This document shows positions 20,165-32,150 of a stretch of DNA of 64,000 nucleotides, piece after piece (the first letter of the stretch is position 1; the number at the start of each line of letters is the position of its first letter). Below the pieces are notes generated by a model that was not told where the DNA came from, made no database searches, and saw only the letters and a list, made by a program, of their open reading frames with translations. The position numbers were made by a program, and so were the translations under genes. The DNA is from Lamellibrachia satsuma (lineage: Eukaryota; Annelida; Polychaeta; Sabellida; Siboglinidae). Where the stretch lies: positions 1,651,501 through 1,715,500 of the forward strand of contig BSQZ01000079.1 of the NCBI GenBank assembly GCA_033239005.1, read 5' to 3'.

Positions 20165-22400
20165 TATTATGTAATAATAATAATAATATACTTTATTTAT
20201 TCACAATCAAATCCGGGACTAGGCATACGACCGTCAGCCATCCGATGAACATGGCCGAGCCATCGCAGACGTCTCTGGTTTAACAGCGTGTTATATGCTG
20301 GAGGAATGAGCACGCTCCATGACCTCTTTGTTTGTGACCCTGTCCTGCCAGGAGATGTCAATGCTGGAGGAGAGAGCACGATCCAGGACCTTTGTGTTTG
20401 TGACCCTTTCCTGCCAGGAGATGCCGAGGATACGTCTGAGGCAGCGAATATGAAAACTGTTCGGTTTCTTCTCTTGTCTTGTCTTGCATACGTTACCCAG
20501 GCCTCACTATTGTAGAGCAGTGTGGTGAGAATACATGCCTGGTACACATACAATTTCGTGTTTTCTGTCAGATTGTTATTGCACCACACTCTCCTGTTCA
20601 GTTTGGACATGATGGCTGCAGCTTTTGCTATACGTATGCTATTTTCAGCATATAGTGACACATTACTGGTGATTGTGGAGCCTGGGTACGTGAAGCTGTC
20701 AACAACCTCCAATGTCACGTTGTCGATGTTGACTGATGGTGACATAGCAATGTCCTGCCCCATGACATTTGATTTTTTTATGCTGATTTTCAGTCCAAAT
20801 TCTTTGCAGGCGTGGGAGAGTCTATCCATTAGTTGCTGGATATCTTCCTCGGTGTGAGTTGGTAACGCGGCATCATCAGCGAAAAGCATTTCTCTAACGA
20901 GGACTCTGCGCACCTTTGACTTGGCTCTCAAGCGGGCGATATTAAACAGCTTTCCGTCTGTTCTTGTGTGTAAGCAGGTACCCTCGGTGGATGGACCAAA
21001 GGCGTACGACAGCATCAGGAAGAAGAATATGCCAAAGAGTGTTGGTGCCAGGACACATCCCTGTTTTATTCCACTCCGGATCTAAAAGGGTTCGGATGTA
21101 GTCATAGTTGACTGTGCCCTTCATGTTGTCGTGAATGGAGATCTCAAAAGGTTCGGATGTAGCCCCGTCATAATTGACTGTGCCCTTCGTGTTGTCGTGA
21201 CAGGAGGATATCTCAAAGGGTTCGGATGTAGCCCCGTCATAATTGACTGTGCCCTTCGTGTTGTCGTGACAGGAGGATATCTTAAGGGTTCGGATGTAGC
21301 CCCGTCATGGTTGACTGTGCCCTTCGTGTTGTCGTGACAGGAGGAAATCTTAAAGGGTTCGGATGTAGCCCCGTCATAGTTGACTGTGCCCTTCGTGTTG
21401 TCGTGACAGGAGGATATCTTAAGGGTTCGGATGTAGCCCCGTCATAGTTGACTGTGCCCTTCGTGTTGTCGTGACAGGAGGAAATCTTAAAGGGTTCGGA
21501 TGTAGCCCCGTCATAGTTGACTGTGCCCTTCGTGTTGTCGTGACAGGAGGATATCTTAAAGGGTTCGGATGTAGCCCCGTCATAGTTGACTGTGCCCTTC
21601 GTGTTGTCATGACAGGAGGAGATCGCAATGAGCAGTTCTGGCAGCCAATTTTCTCCAGCAGCTTGAATAGTCCACTTCTGGTAATGAGGTCAAACGCCTT
21701 AGTAAGATCAATGAAGGCGATATACAGCGATTTTCTTTATTGACGACATTTCTCTTGCAGTTGTCGGACAGGGAATACCAAGTCTGTTGTGGATCTCCCA
21801 GTTCAGAAGCCACATTGAGATTCGGGATAGATGCGTCCAGCTAAGATCTGCAGTCTACTCAGTGCAATGCGGGCAAAAAACTTTTTTCCACGACACTCAA
21901 CAAGGAGATACCGCGGTAGTTGTAGCAACCGCTGCGATCACCTTTGCCTTTGTACAAGGTCACTATCTTCGCATCGCGCATATCCTGAGGAACCGCTCCC
22001 TCTTTCCGGCAGAGACAGAGAAGTTCATGCAGGCGCAACAGTAGAGGATGTTTCCCGTACTTGATGACTTCAGGTGCTTTTCCACTGGCAAGTGAGTTGA
22101 TAGCTTTGCCGGGTTCTTCAACTGTGAGTTCATTATCTAGTTCTTCCATAACGGGCTCGTAATGGTGTCTGGTGCCTCCTTGGTGACAGTATCTTATCTG
22201 GAGTACAGTTCGAGGTAGTGCCCCACCCATCTCTCCATTTGTCTATTGCAGTCGGTGATGACCTCCGCTACCTTTGTTTTTAGTGGAGCAGTCTTCTTTA
22301 TGGATGGAGCAGTTGTCTTCTTTATTCCAGTATACATGCCCCTAATGTTCGTACAGACCTCTTCATACAGTCCACTCATACAGCTCACTCATACAATTCT
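20165..22400 (-). mobile_element. Non-LTR retrotransposon remnant (third family) with internal tandem expansion
   Basis: On the minus strand the 3' end carries a (TAA)n tail at about 20168-20190. RT text is clear in order: 'ALHELLCLCRKEG'-like entry ('LHELLCLCRKEGAVPQDMRD', about 22020-21950), 'GCYNYRGISLLSVVEK', 'GCVLAPTLF' near 21045 (motif B), and 'MLFADDAALPTHTEED' (motif C, FADD intact). A C-terminal 'RRLRWLGHVHRMADGRMP' closes it near 20230. The segment just before motif B is expanded as a tandem array (21087-21620). A roughly 80-bp segment is also duplicated at 20290-20440. Frames are broken in many places. Confidence 0.8.
21087..21620. repeat. About 68-bp tandem array inside an RT coding segment, about 8 copies
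   Basis: Units contain GGTTCGGATGTAGCCCCGTC, then TTGACTGTGCCCTTCGTGTT, then GTCGTGACAGGAGG. On the coding (minus) strand this corresponds to the stretch between the RT fingers/palm and motif B, with peptide repeats like 'TTRRAQSTMTGLHPNPLR'. The unit length alternates by one or two bases (67-69). An RT domain with this expansion cannot fold normally. Confidence 0.9.
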
Positions 22401-22649
22401 CTTCATACAGTTACATTAGCCCCGCCTCTGTAGGCTACCCTAGTGGCATCTAGTGAGTGGCCTAACAGACAAATAATACGGCTAGCAAACATAATAAATA
22501 CACCATGGTTACACTTGTCATGAAGCCAATTAACTGGGGTTCTCTGCCTGTAATTTCACTACAAAATTTAAACTTAGCATTAGCCAGTGGTAGGGTTATT
22601 TAAAACACAACGCCGAAAAAACCTAAGACTGGCGGCCTTGTATTTGTTA

Positions 22650-23215
22650 ATGACTATGTAGCGCGGCTATTCGCGTGATGTGTGAAAGAGCGGCTCGGCG
22701 AATCACTATAAATGCACACTAAATTGCCTGCGCGCGCGAGCACTGCATGCATAATTGGCGGTTTCTGTGTAAACAGACGACACGCGGTCGGCGTTCACGA
22801 GTTCCTTGCCGTTGGCTTTGGCTTGTGTCCCGTTATAAATCAATCGCGTGACGGAACGTGAAGGAATATTTACGGTAAGTTTGGAATAAGCAGAGTTGGA
22901 TGCGCTTTAGTTTTAGTTAGCATTAGTGTATTATTAATTGTCGTTGGCGGTTATTGCCCACACGCTGCCGCGATTCCTCGGCCGCAGCTGTCGTCTGCCC
23001 GCGGCAGGCGGGGCCTGGTTGCTGTCGCTTACTGATGACGGTTACCCGCCTCAAGGCGCGGAAGCAAGGCGCGTGTCGCTGTCTAATTGTAACGGCGATG
23101 TTGACGGCAAACCTCGTGTTTACTGTCCATGTTTAGCTAAACAACCGGTGCTGAAGTTTGTCGCAAAAAAAGTGACAGAAAGTTAGAAGTAGCAGTGTGG
23201 CAGTGCTGCGCGAAC
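22650..23215 (+). promoter_or_regulatory. CpG-rich island with possible first exon and donor
   Basis: The region is strongly enriched in CpG and GC relative to flanks (GTAGCGCGGCTATTCGCG, GCCTGCGCGCGCGAG, CCGCGGCAGGCGGGGCC). A consensus donor ACG|GTAAGTTT lies at 22874/22875 on the plus strand, following a GTTATAAATC at about 22834. This is what the promoter and non-coding first exon of a plus-strand gene would look like. No coding frame is convincing: the 82-codon frame from 22938 has no known domain. The partner exons would lie far downstream (see 48.9 kb). Confidence 0.45.
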
Positions 23216-23930
23216 TCCCGGCACTGCCAGATACGTCCTCCCTCCGGCTGCCTCCTAAACCTTGTGTATGTCCATGTTGGAGGATGTAGTCCTCAGAGTG
23301 TATGGACAAATTCCAGCCGGACATAATCCCCCACAAATACCCCCACCTAAATGACATCTACGAATACAAAATCCCCCTTTGGGGGAGGGGGGTTGTCCTA
23401 CCTCCCATGCACAGTCAGTAAGTAAATACTGTGTCTCTAACTATGCCATGTTTGTTTTCTTCCTGATTATAATATCAAAGTTATTTCAACACAGTATATT
23501 ATAGGATGCAAAAGCAATACCCCAATAGCGAATCGATAACGACATACGTTTTCGATAGACGATAGGCTTACTTGTCAAGTTAAATCTCATATAAACCCAG
23601 TTTGCCTGATGACTGACCAAGGAACTCTGATCTTTATCTCAACAATAGAGCTAGTATGCTTTTTTCAAGTAGAGGGTGCTACAGGGTGTCTGTGAAGTAA
23701 CCCCCCAGAAGTTAGCTCCTGCATTCCAGCTGGTCACCTTTTCAGTGTAATTGAGTTCCTTGTGTGGAAGTTATGGCTTATAATTACATGTAACCTGTGG
23801 GATATATGTTTCTTACATTTTTGAGCCTATGTGACTTCTGAAAGCAGCCGTGTAATAGGCATGTATGCACACACAACCATTTAGAAGTTATAATGTGGAA
23901 TACTGCGGAATAATTAAATAAACTCTATTT
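23216..23930. other. Spacer with a GGACA/CCCCC-rich repeat fragment
   Basis: Around 23270-23400 there are repeated GGACA and AATCCCCC words (GGACAAATTCC, GGACATAATCCCCC, AAAATCCCCCTTT). A similar patch is at 48.55-48.66 kb (GGACATATTCCC, ATAATCCCCC, GGGGGTTTTTGTCC). This may be a dispersed non-autonomous element. The rest is unique. Confidence 0.35.
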
Positions 23931-23931
23931 T

Positions 23932-24215
23932 TCCGGGGTGCAGTAACATTGTGGTTAGAACATTGGACTCCCAGTTAAGGGGAAAAGGGGTTAAATCCCC
24001 CTGCTGCCATTTCGAAATTATGCACAGTTTCATCCATTCCACGTTGCCTCGGTTCACTCAGCTGTATAAATGAGTACTTGTGTGAACTAATAGTCTTTGT
24101 GCATTAATTGTAGCATGGCTGAACGCTTTACAGAGAAGTTGAGTTGGCATTGGAATGAACAGGTCTGCCAGGGCGTGAAACGTAAAACGCTATATAAGAA
24201 GAAGTTAACCTTTGC
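23932..24215 (+). mobile_element. tRNA-headed SINE
   Basis: The head has a TGTGGTTAGAACATTGGACT A-box-like stretch and GGGTTAAATCCCC as B box, then CTGCCATTTCGAAATT, CACGTTGCCTCGGTTCACTC and AGCTGTATAAATGAGTACTT. The body ends with GAACAGGTCTGCCAGGG and a CGCTATATAAGAAG 3' end. It is the same family as 31.84-32.15 kb (plus) and 40.56-40.88 kb (minus). Confidence 0.75.
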
Positions 24216-24278
24216 TTGAGATAATAGAAGATCCGATGAACTCCTAGTGAAATGGACCCTGCAGGTCCATCAGACAAA

Positions 24279-24590
24279 TAAGATTTAACAAGATTTGCCA
24301 TCCAAGCCGAAGGCCCAGATGGCAAGTGGACAAGGAAGCCATTGGCTTATCGAGAGTCCAACAATGTTCATCTACGTGTAACCCGCCCTCCTGAGAAATA
24401 TGTCAACCTTGTTTTTAAACATATTCACGCTGCTAGCAATTATACAATCCGTAGACAATTTGTTCCATTCGTTTATTGTCCTCTATGAGAATGAGTACTT
24501 CCTGATATCCAATCTACACTGACCTTTCACCAATTTTACTTCATGTCCTCTAGTTCTGCTATCCTTCTTGAGTGAGAAATGGAAGAGTAT
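24279..24590 (-). mobile_element. CR1/jockey-like LINE, 3' end fragment
   Basis: Begins with the 10-bp tail repeat (AGATTTAACAAG) and continues with GCCATCCAAGCCGAAGGCCC and GGCAAGTGGACAAGGAAGCC, text identical or nearly so to the copies at 37.7 and 50.3 kb. On the minus strand it encodes the degraded C-terminal end of the RT ORF. Confidence 0.8.
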
Positions 24591-24951
24591 TAATAACATC
24601 ACTTGTCTGCTCACAGTAGCCTCATGTTATGTAACACTGGCAAAGTCATTAAAATGATATTCAAAGATACTTTGAGGATCTGCTAAGTTAGCACTTAAAT
24701 TGCACCTTCACATGTTTATGAGGTGTCCATGATGGAGACAGGGGTAGTCAACTGGTGTTTATTGGTTGCTGCTGTCCACTAAACAGCAGTTCAGTGTTTC
24801 ACCTCTCCTCCCTGTCTCACTTGGGTATGTCACCTCCCACGGGAATGTTTTTAGGTAGATAAATGACAATTATATTCCACACCCCTTTATCCAATAACTA
24901 TTTTTATTGCTAACATGCATGTATTTAGCCATAACAAGCTCAAAACAAGTA

Positions 24952-25123
24952 CAGTGCATGCCACTTAATTCAAAGTCAGTTAATTCGAAAAGCTGGATAA
25001 TTCGAAGTTGTTGTCAGGTCCCCGGCCTGAGGCCTTTATCCAGAACTTCTGATAAATCGAACTCCTGATAACTCGAAGGCTTTTTGATGGTCCTGGACAC
25101 TTCAAATTATCCAGCTTGTTCTG
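24952..25123. mobile_element. 172-bp MITE, pogo/Tigger-like, with TA target duplication
   Basis: The element is bounded by TA on both sides (24950-24951 and 25124-25125), starts CAGTGCATGCCACTTAATTC and ends in AAATTATCCAGCTTGTTCTG. The ends are imperfect inverted repeats of a CAG...TTCGAA type. Several TTAATTCGAA / TAATTCGAAG / TAACTCGAAG words inside are typical of the terminal regions of pogo-class DNA transposons (by recollection). There is no coding sequence. Confidence 0.6.
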
Positions 25124-25125
25124 TA

Positions 25126-27536
25126 ATTTCTTTCATATGACCCTCAATATTGTAGGGCTAATTATAATGTTGTGGTTATATGTCATAAATTGCTATAATT
25201 ATAACATATTATGGTGTATATTATTGATTAAATTGTGAATCCAGACATATTTAAGATATCCAGCCAGTAGGCTGGGTCTAAGTTTGAGGGCTTGGATAAA
25301 CAAATCAATGCAACAAGATAAATAATTACATTTTCATTACTTCAAAACAGCAGGAGAAACAGATGCACAAGTAATTAGTCAGTTCACAAAGTTGATCAGG
25401 AGTAACGTTGGTTAACTATGTATGTATATTGGGAGAGCAAGTGTTGAAAGCCAACATCATAGATGCATTCAGAACCTGGCTGAGATAATAATGTGTTCTT
25501 AACAGGTAGTTTGATTGCTTTGCTACACATTAGAATGTGTGCTTGACAAATTAAGATTGTATCAGCTGTGTTGTCCCAGACACATTGGCTGACGTGTGGC
25601 AGTCCAACCCAACCACAAACTGTGATAATGTTGCTTCAAAGCTTTCATGGTTGTTGCATCTCTGTTGTTAACATCATACATCATATTTGATGTGGTAATT
25701 ACTTCTCAAGAAACTTTCCAAATGTTTTGTCCAACTCTCTCGGCCTTCATCAGTGGACTGATGTCGCTACGTCAAATCTAAAATTGTGTACAGTGTAGTT
25801 CTAATAATAAATGTTTTTATTAATGTACAGAAATTTTTCGCAAATGGGAAATTAATAGTGGTCTGAGCCCATTTTGTAAAATTCTAAATTGTTCTGCAGT
25901 ATAGTTTTAATGTATTTATTAATGTACAGAAATAGGTCAGAGATTATGTGCGTTGATATGACAGCTATTTAGGATAGAGACTCATTAATAATAATGAGTG
26001 CATGATGGGATGTCATCCAGAGACAGAATGATTTACAACCTGTCTACCCAGTTAACTACTTCACACTATCTTGTAACAATCAGGCTTTGGTGGCTTTATC
26101 ACAAGGTGGGGGGGTATTTCATAAATAATAATAGCAACTTTTATTTATAAAGTGTAGTATATCCAAAATAAAAATTCAGTTCACAGTTCCATAAATACAG
26201 GATTGATAAAATGTTACCAGTATAATAAAAAACATGCTTATACAGTAAACATATTTGTTAAAATGTAGATATGTATAAATAATAAGTATAATTATATCCT
26301 AAATAATTAATAAAACATGTTGCAATGATTCAATCATAAATGTATTTTCAGGAGTGACACACTTGGAAGATCTAACATCATTATAATTGGATTGACTAGT
26401 TGAGCGTCCATTGCCCCAACAGCTGTCAGAAGTTCTTTCTTTCCTTACAACATTTTGTTGTGGAAACATTTTTTTTGTAGTTCATTTGCCATGGATATAG
26501 AGGGGTCTAAGACCCACTCTGCAGGGCCTAAGGGTCCTGGGACCCACAGACACCCCTGGATGCACTGCTGGAATGTCTAGAACAGATTGTCAAGGGATGT
26601 TAGACTTGTATTAAACAGTTGATTATAAACTTATCACGCATAAAAAATGCTGCAATTGACCTGGTTTTTAGTGCATATATAGTACATACATCACCCCTGC
26701 CTCATTAGTCCATTTTGGGACCACCCTTTTTATGCTGATTCACTTGATTGATGGACATTTTCATATCTAAGCATTATCTAGTGTTGAACGAATCCTTGTA
26801 ACATGATATCAAGCTAAGTGATATTCACAATTGTGGTGTATTTTTAGTGTGAATCTGACTTATTTAGCATTTTCACTGGGTATATTTTGTATTTTAACAA
26901 CGACAACCGTTGATAGTATATATTTGTAATTATATTAAGTTTGTAATTTTTACTTTGATCATTCTTTTGCTATATTTTCTACATAGTTGAAGGGCAAGTG
27001 ATTTTGATGCTGGTTTTGAAATTGAATAATAAATACAGTATAAATAAATATATGATAAACCATATTGTATTAATACTGGAGTATTGTGTGTAAAGCCACT
27101 GGAATATAATATCGAAAAATCATGGACATTTCAGCTTTCAATGTTTTGACCTCTGTATGTGTAGGGTGTAAGGCGTTTCCCTATGTAGTATTACTTGTTA
27201 TGGGTATCTGTCCTCACAGACAGGATTGTTTGGTCCTGTGCCGTGGGCACAATTCACTGGGGTATATCGTAGAAGACTAGCCAGGCTGGGATTCATTCAC
27301 TGGTGACTCAGTGGAAGAAATTAATGTGAATGCTTTCTTGGTAATTGAAACCTGACAGACCTGTTAGTGAGTGCAGCACCCCCTGGTGAGCACCCTATTC
27401 ACATGAGATTGAAATATCATACCCATCAAACCTAGGGGGCAAACTGTCCACACTGCAGAATATAACCAACACATGTAGTACATACAGCTGGACCACTTTT
27501 GCCCTGTTTTTGCAGAAAAATGTGATGATTTCACCA
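25126..27536. other. Long unique non-coding stretch
   Basis: AT-rich sequence without an open frame of interest. At 26130-26160 AATAATAGCAACTTTTATTTATAAAG looks like the 3' end of a dispersed element. No RNA gene or exon was recognised. Confidence 0.5.
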
Positions 27537-28042
27537 TTTAGTGGATACTAGAGCTAGGAAGTCATAGTGGATACTAGAGCTAGGAAGTCATAGTGGATAC
27601 TAGAGCTAGCAAGTCGTAATGGATATTAGAGCTAGCAAGTCATAGTGGATACTAGAGCTAGTAAGTCATAGTGGATACTAGAGCTAGCAAGCCATAGTGG
27701 ATACTAGAGCTAGCAGGTCATAGTGGATACTAGAGCTAGCAAGTCATAGTGGATACTAGAGCTAGCAAGTCGTAGTGGATACTAGAGCTAGCAAGTCGTA
27801 GTGGATACTAGAGCTAGCAGGTCGTAGTGGATACTAGAGCTAGCAGGTCGTAGTGGATACTAGAGCTAGCAAGTCATAGTGGATACTAGAGCTAGCAAGT
27901 CGTAGTGGAAACTAGAGCTAGCAGGTCGTAGTGGATACTAGAGCTAGCAAGTCGTAGTGGATACTAGAGCTAGCAAGTCGTAGTGGAAACTAGAGCTAGC
28001 AGGTCGTAGTGGATACTAGAGCTAGCAAGTCGTAGTGGACAC
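27537..28042. repeat. 26-bp minisatellite, about 19 copies, related to the 12.4-14.4 kb array
   Basis: The unit contains GTGGATACTAGAGCTAGCAA followed by GTCGTA or GTCATA. The period (26) and the core (GTGGRTACTAGAGCYAGCA) match the array in intron 2 of the SAM-kinase gene about 13 kb away. Variants here include AGGTCG and GGAAACTAG. Confidence 0.93.
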
Positions 28043-28127
28043 TAATTAGGTTCAGTGTTTCACAAAATTATTCTAAAACAAGACAACCAAAAAAAAAATT
28101 TATTTAGGAAGAACCTTTAATTGTTCT

Positions 28128-28442
28128 CTGGTGATAACAGCAGTCCTGTGTCGGTTGATAACAGCTGTCCTATGTCGGTTGATAACAGCCATCCTAGGTC
28201 AGTTGATAACAGCTGTCCTACATCAGTTGATAACAGCCATCCTATATCAGTTGATAACAGCCGTCCTACGTCAGTTGATAACAGCCATCCTACATCAGTT
28301 GATAACAGCCGTCCTACATCAGTTGATAACAGCCGTCCTACGTCATATGATAACAGCCATCCTATGTCAGTTGATAATAGCCATCCTATGTCAGATGATA
28401 ACAACCGTCCTACGTCAGTTGATAACAGCCGTCCTACGTCAT
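28128..28442. repeat. 24-bp minisatellite, about 13 copies
   Basis: Unit TTGATAACAGCCGTCCTACG with TCAG. The period is a multiple of three, so frames are open on both strands (8-residue peptide repeats such as SVDNSRPT). Regarded as non-coding. Confidence 0.92.
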
Positions 28443-30550
28443 CGTGGCTGGATATATCTGCTTCTAGTCATCCGGGAGTGTGGACTACAACAGCTGCAGT
28501 GTTGTGTTTGTGTTGGCAGTGATTTGTAAGGGTTGAGACTATACGGGGCACTACTTTTTTAAAGGAAGTGAAAGAAGCGAACTGCGGAATTTCTTGACTG
28601 TGGAATTTCCGTTAGGAACAACGCTATTGTCTCGACAAAGCACAACTGTTTGTAGGCCCTGAAATCTTGGGACCTTCTTTGGTCAATTTCTTATCATCAT
28701 CATTTCACATCATCCACCGTTAATACATAACATATTACATTACAGGGTGCAAAGTGGTGATGTGGGGTGGAGGGGGTAGGGTGTGCGAAGGGTAGGGTGT
28801 GGTGGGGAAATGTCAAATAGCACTGTCTGGCTCCAAATCACTTCTCAGGGATGTTAATTTGTTAATTTGTTACATGTTTGTAACATTTAGTGTCCTGCTA
28901 CTTGCAGCCCTGCAGCTGGTCATATTATGTCACATCACTGATAAGAACCATATTAAACAGGCTCTCCTGTCAGGCTTATCTGCAGCTTTATCATCCCTTT
29001 ATGGCCTAACTGTGTCTGTGGGGAGTTTACCTCAGGAAGTGATGGGTTTATGTGTGCTTGGCAATGCTTGGGCAGTTTATTTCAGTTGGACAGGTTACAG
29101 CTATCTATTTAGTGTTCTTATTGGTGGGGTTGTAAAGGAAAGTAAATACCCATGTTGTTGCATTGATACAATTCTGGTGTCATTGATTGAAGGTCGAACG
29201 ATCCATAATTATGTGGTGGTTTTCTGGTTGATAAAGTAACTCAGCACAATTTTCCAGGCACTTTATTGAATAACTTGATTTTCATAGTTAAAACGGCACA
29301 CAGTTTCAAAGTAAGGTTACTCTAAAGTTTCATAATTATATGTAAGTGTAAAAGTTTATCAATGAAATGTGACATTTTGATTTGACAAATTGTCAGTGGT
29401 TGCTTTAAAAATGTTTTACTTAAAAATAACCAGAGGGTATTGGTAAATGACTAAATGTCTTTGTAATGACAACTCTACTTGACATCTGGTGACACTTTTG
29501 TTGTGAAATTATCTCTTCTGTGACACTTTGAGCTGGTTCCTGTGAGGCTAGATTCCAGGAAGGTGTTGTAGATTAGAGACATTTCCTGTGGCCATGAACT
29601 GTTACACTGTATGCCTGGGGCAATAGATTAGACAGAGATAATTTGTGGTCTTGTGATAATCAAATCAAGCATTTAGAAATGGGGATGACAGGTTTTGTTG
29701 TAGTAAAATTATTTTAATTTGTCAACATGCATTAAGAAATGTGACATTCAATCAGTCATGTTCTCATGTTAGATAGTTGACAGAATTGACTGAGCCACGT
29801 TATGGACTCATGACTCTTCTGGTTAAGAGATAAAATCCACAGCAGGTTACACATTTACCTCTTACGATCTTTTACTTCCCCTGACAGACATATGGGGCAG
29901 AAGGGACTAGTGTCTCTTCCAAAAGACACAAGGCCAAGGGAACTGGGGTGTTCCTGTGTGAATTAATAATGTATTTAAATTGACCAAAATTACATATGTA
30001 ATTTACTATTTAGTAAAATACAACTTGGAATGGTTTATTTATTAGTTCCCATGTTTGGACCCAGATGGCACTAACTTGGAGTGTGCCGTACTTACATAAC
30101 CTAAAGTAAAAAAATCCTTCCATGGTCTGAAAAAGATTCATATGATTTACTTGGGAACAGTTCAGGCTAAATCAAATTAAGCATTTATCTGCAAAACACT
30201 GTTATATTTCAGCTATTGATTGACAACATAATGGTTTTCCTGTCACTTGACAGTGCAGCAGAAAACATGACTGATCTTGAAACGCACCAATTTAATATAA
30301 TACAATTTGCAGAAGATAATATTTATGCTTCATATATGCACATAATGCCACATACATACTCAGTCATACACACATGTGCAAGTATGTGCATGCATGAATG
30401 TATGTGCATGCGTGCATGCATGCATGTATGCGTATCTGCTTACGCAGACACAAATATAGAATAAATAGCAGGATTGAGATGCCTTCAATTTTGTGACTGT
30501 CGAACAACCACTTACCTGTAAACATAAATGTTTTAATTAAAACATCACCA
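28443..30550. other. Mostly unique non-coding stretch
   Basis: A 146-codon frame (28799-29239, plus) encodes a hydrophobic peptide with several possible membrane segments. It has no recognised family, no good splice context and no flanking evidence, so I do not call it a gene. A TG/CATG-rich run lies near 30360-30430. Confidence 0.4.
29785..29960 (-). mobile_element. SINE fragment
   Basis: ACAGCAGGTTACACATTTACC, CTTTTACTTCCCCTGACAGA, GGGCAGAAGGGACTAGTGTC and CCAAAAGACACAAGGCCAAG match the body of the minus-strand SINE at 17.0-17.4 kb (CAGGTTACAAATTTACC, TCTTCCCCTTGGACATA, CCAAAAGACAGGCAAACTGG). Head largely lost. Confidence 0.6.
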
Positions 30551-31009
30551 GCCTGTGCGGCTGCCCTGTCATCAGGACGGTTCAGGGCCAGGTAAGTTAG
30601 ACTGTGATTGTCGGCTAGGCTACAAGTCTACACGGAAGCTTGTAACTCTAGCTGCTCAGAATACTAAATGGGTGACTTATGAAAACACAGGTGAATTGTA
30701 GTTGACACTGATCCATTGATCTCTGAATCATTGTCAGCTCTTCTGTAAATGGTCCCTCTTCCGTGGCCCTGTTAGTGAAGCCACATGCAACGCACCAATC
30801 TCATTTTAAATTTAGATTTGCAATTTAGAAAAACCTAGGCTGCTTTGCAAGTATAAATCACATTTAAGCATTCAATGTGCTTTACACGGTTTATTTAATG
30901 GACACAAAATCTACAGTGCTGACTGAGTCATTAGCTTGGTAGCAGCAAATGAAATTCAGTTGGCTCATCAGAACAAAGACAACTGCTTCTGTTGTGTCAA
31001 ACATCATTG

Positions 31010-31345
31010 TTACAATGTTACGTACATCCAGTGTTACACATCCGTCATTACACATACAACATTACATGTTCAGCATTACACACATCCAGTGTAACACATG
31101 TCTGGCATTACACACCTAGTGTAACGTGTCTGGCATTACGCGTCCAGTGTAACATGTCTGGCATTACGCGTCCAGTGTAACACATGTCTGGCATTACACA
31201 TTCAGTGTTACACTTTTGATGTCATACATGTCCGGTGATACACACATTGTGCACTACACCTCCACTGTTACACCTCCATTGATACACATGTCAACCGTTA
31301 CACATGTCCACTGTTACACAAGTCCTATACCTATGGATGTCCAGT
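31010..31345. repeat. Irregular repeat of TTACACAT(G)TC(C/T) words
   Basis: Imperfect units of about 20-35 bp built from GTGTAACACATGTCTGGCAT and GCATTACGCGTCCAGTG. Copy length is variable, suggesting an old or still-rearranging array. Confidence 0.75.
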
Positions 31346-31449
31346 GTAGCAGCAGTGAATGTGAAAGCTTTAAAGACAATTAAATAATGGACGTCTTGAT
31401 ACTCTTGGAGTGTTGCACTTGATGATTTCATACTTCATTCGTATTTGGA

Positions 31450-31785
31450 GTATTATACTAAATAACCTCTTTTGTAGTTTGTAGTATTATACTAAGAACC
31501 TTCATTTGTAGTCTCTGAAGTATTATACTAAAAACTTTAATTTGTAGTCTCTGAAGTATTATACTAAATACATTCATTTGTAGTCTCTGTAGTATTATAC
31601 TAAAAACCTTCATTTGTAGTCTCTGTAGTATTATACTAAATACCTTCATTTGTAGACTCTGAAGTATTATACTAATTACCTTCATTTGTAGTATCTGAAG
31701 TATTATATACAAAACTCTCTGTAGTATTATACTAAAAACCTTCATTTGTAGTCTATGAAGTATTATACTAAATACCTTCAGGTGA
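31450..31785. repeat. 36-bp minisatellite, about 9 copies
   Basis: Unit contains TAGTCTCTGAAGTATTATAC followed by TAAAAACCTTCATTTG. Period 36 leaves a minus-strand frame open (12-residue repeats). One unit near 31710 is shortened. Confidence 0.9.
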
Positions 31786-31837
31786 ATGTATTTGATACTG
31801 TGACAGTCGTGTTGACAAGTGTACTATGGCACAGCCG

Positions 31838-32150
31838 CACGGTGGCTGTGTGGTTGGAATATTGGACTCTCAATTGAGAGGACGAAGACTCGAATCATCT
31901 CACTGCCATTTCAAAGCTTGGGCAATTACATTCACTCCACGTTGCCACAGTTCACTCAGCTGAATAAATGAGTTAATGATGGATATAGATGTGAATAACT
32001 AATCTTCCTGCAGTAATTACAGTTTGGCTGAATGCTTCCCAGGGAAGTTGAATTGATGAGCAGGTCTGCCGGGGGGTTAAATATAAAGCATTTTGAGCGG
32101 TCCTAAGCACTGGATACCGCATTATATAAGAACTTTACATTTATCTTTTT
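31838..32150 (+). mobile_element. tRNA-headed SINE, nearly full length
   Basis: Head: GTGGCTGTGTGGTTGGAATA (A box region) and GAAGACTCGAATCATC (B box), then CTGCCATTTCAAAGCTTGGG, CCACAGTTCACTCAGCTGAA and TAAATGAG. The 3' part has GAATGCTTCCCAGGGAAGTT and ends in GCATTATATAAGAACTTTAC. A pol III promoter is implied by the A and B boxes. It is the reference copy for the fragments elsewhere in the window. Confidence 0.8.

Noticed and set aside
28799..29239. 146-codon hydrophobic frame as a membrane protein gene
   Set aside because: No recognised family, no splice or promoter context; hydrophobic chance frames are common in T-rich DNA.
31838..31925. Functional tRNA gene
   Set aside because: A and B boxes are present, but the cloverleaf is degraded and it continues into a SINE body.
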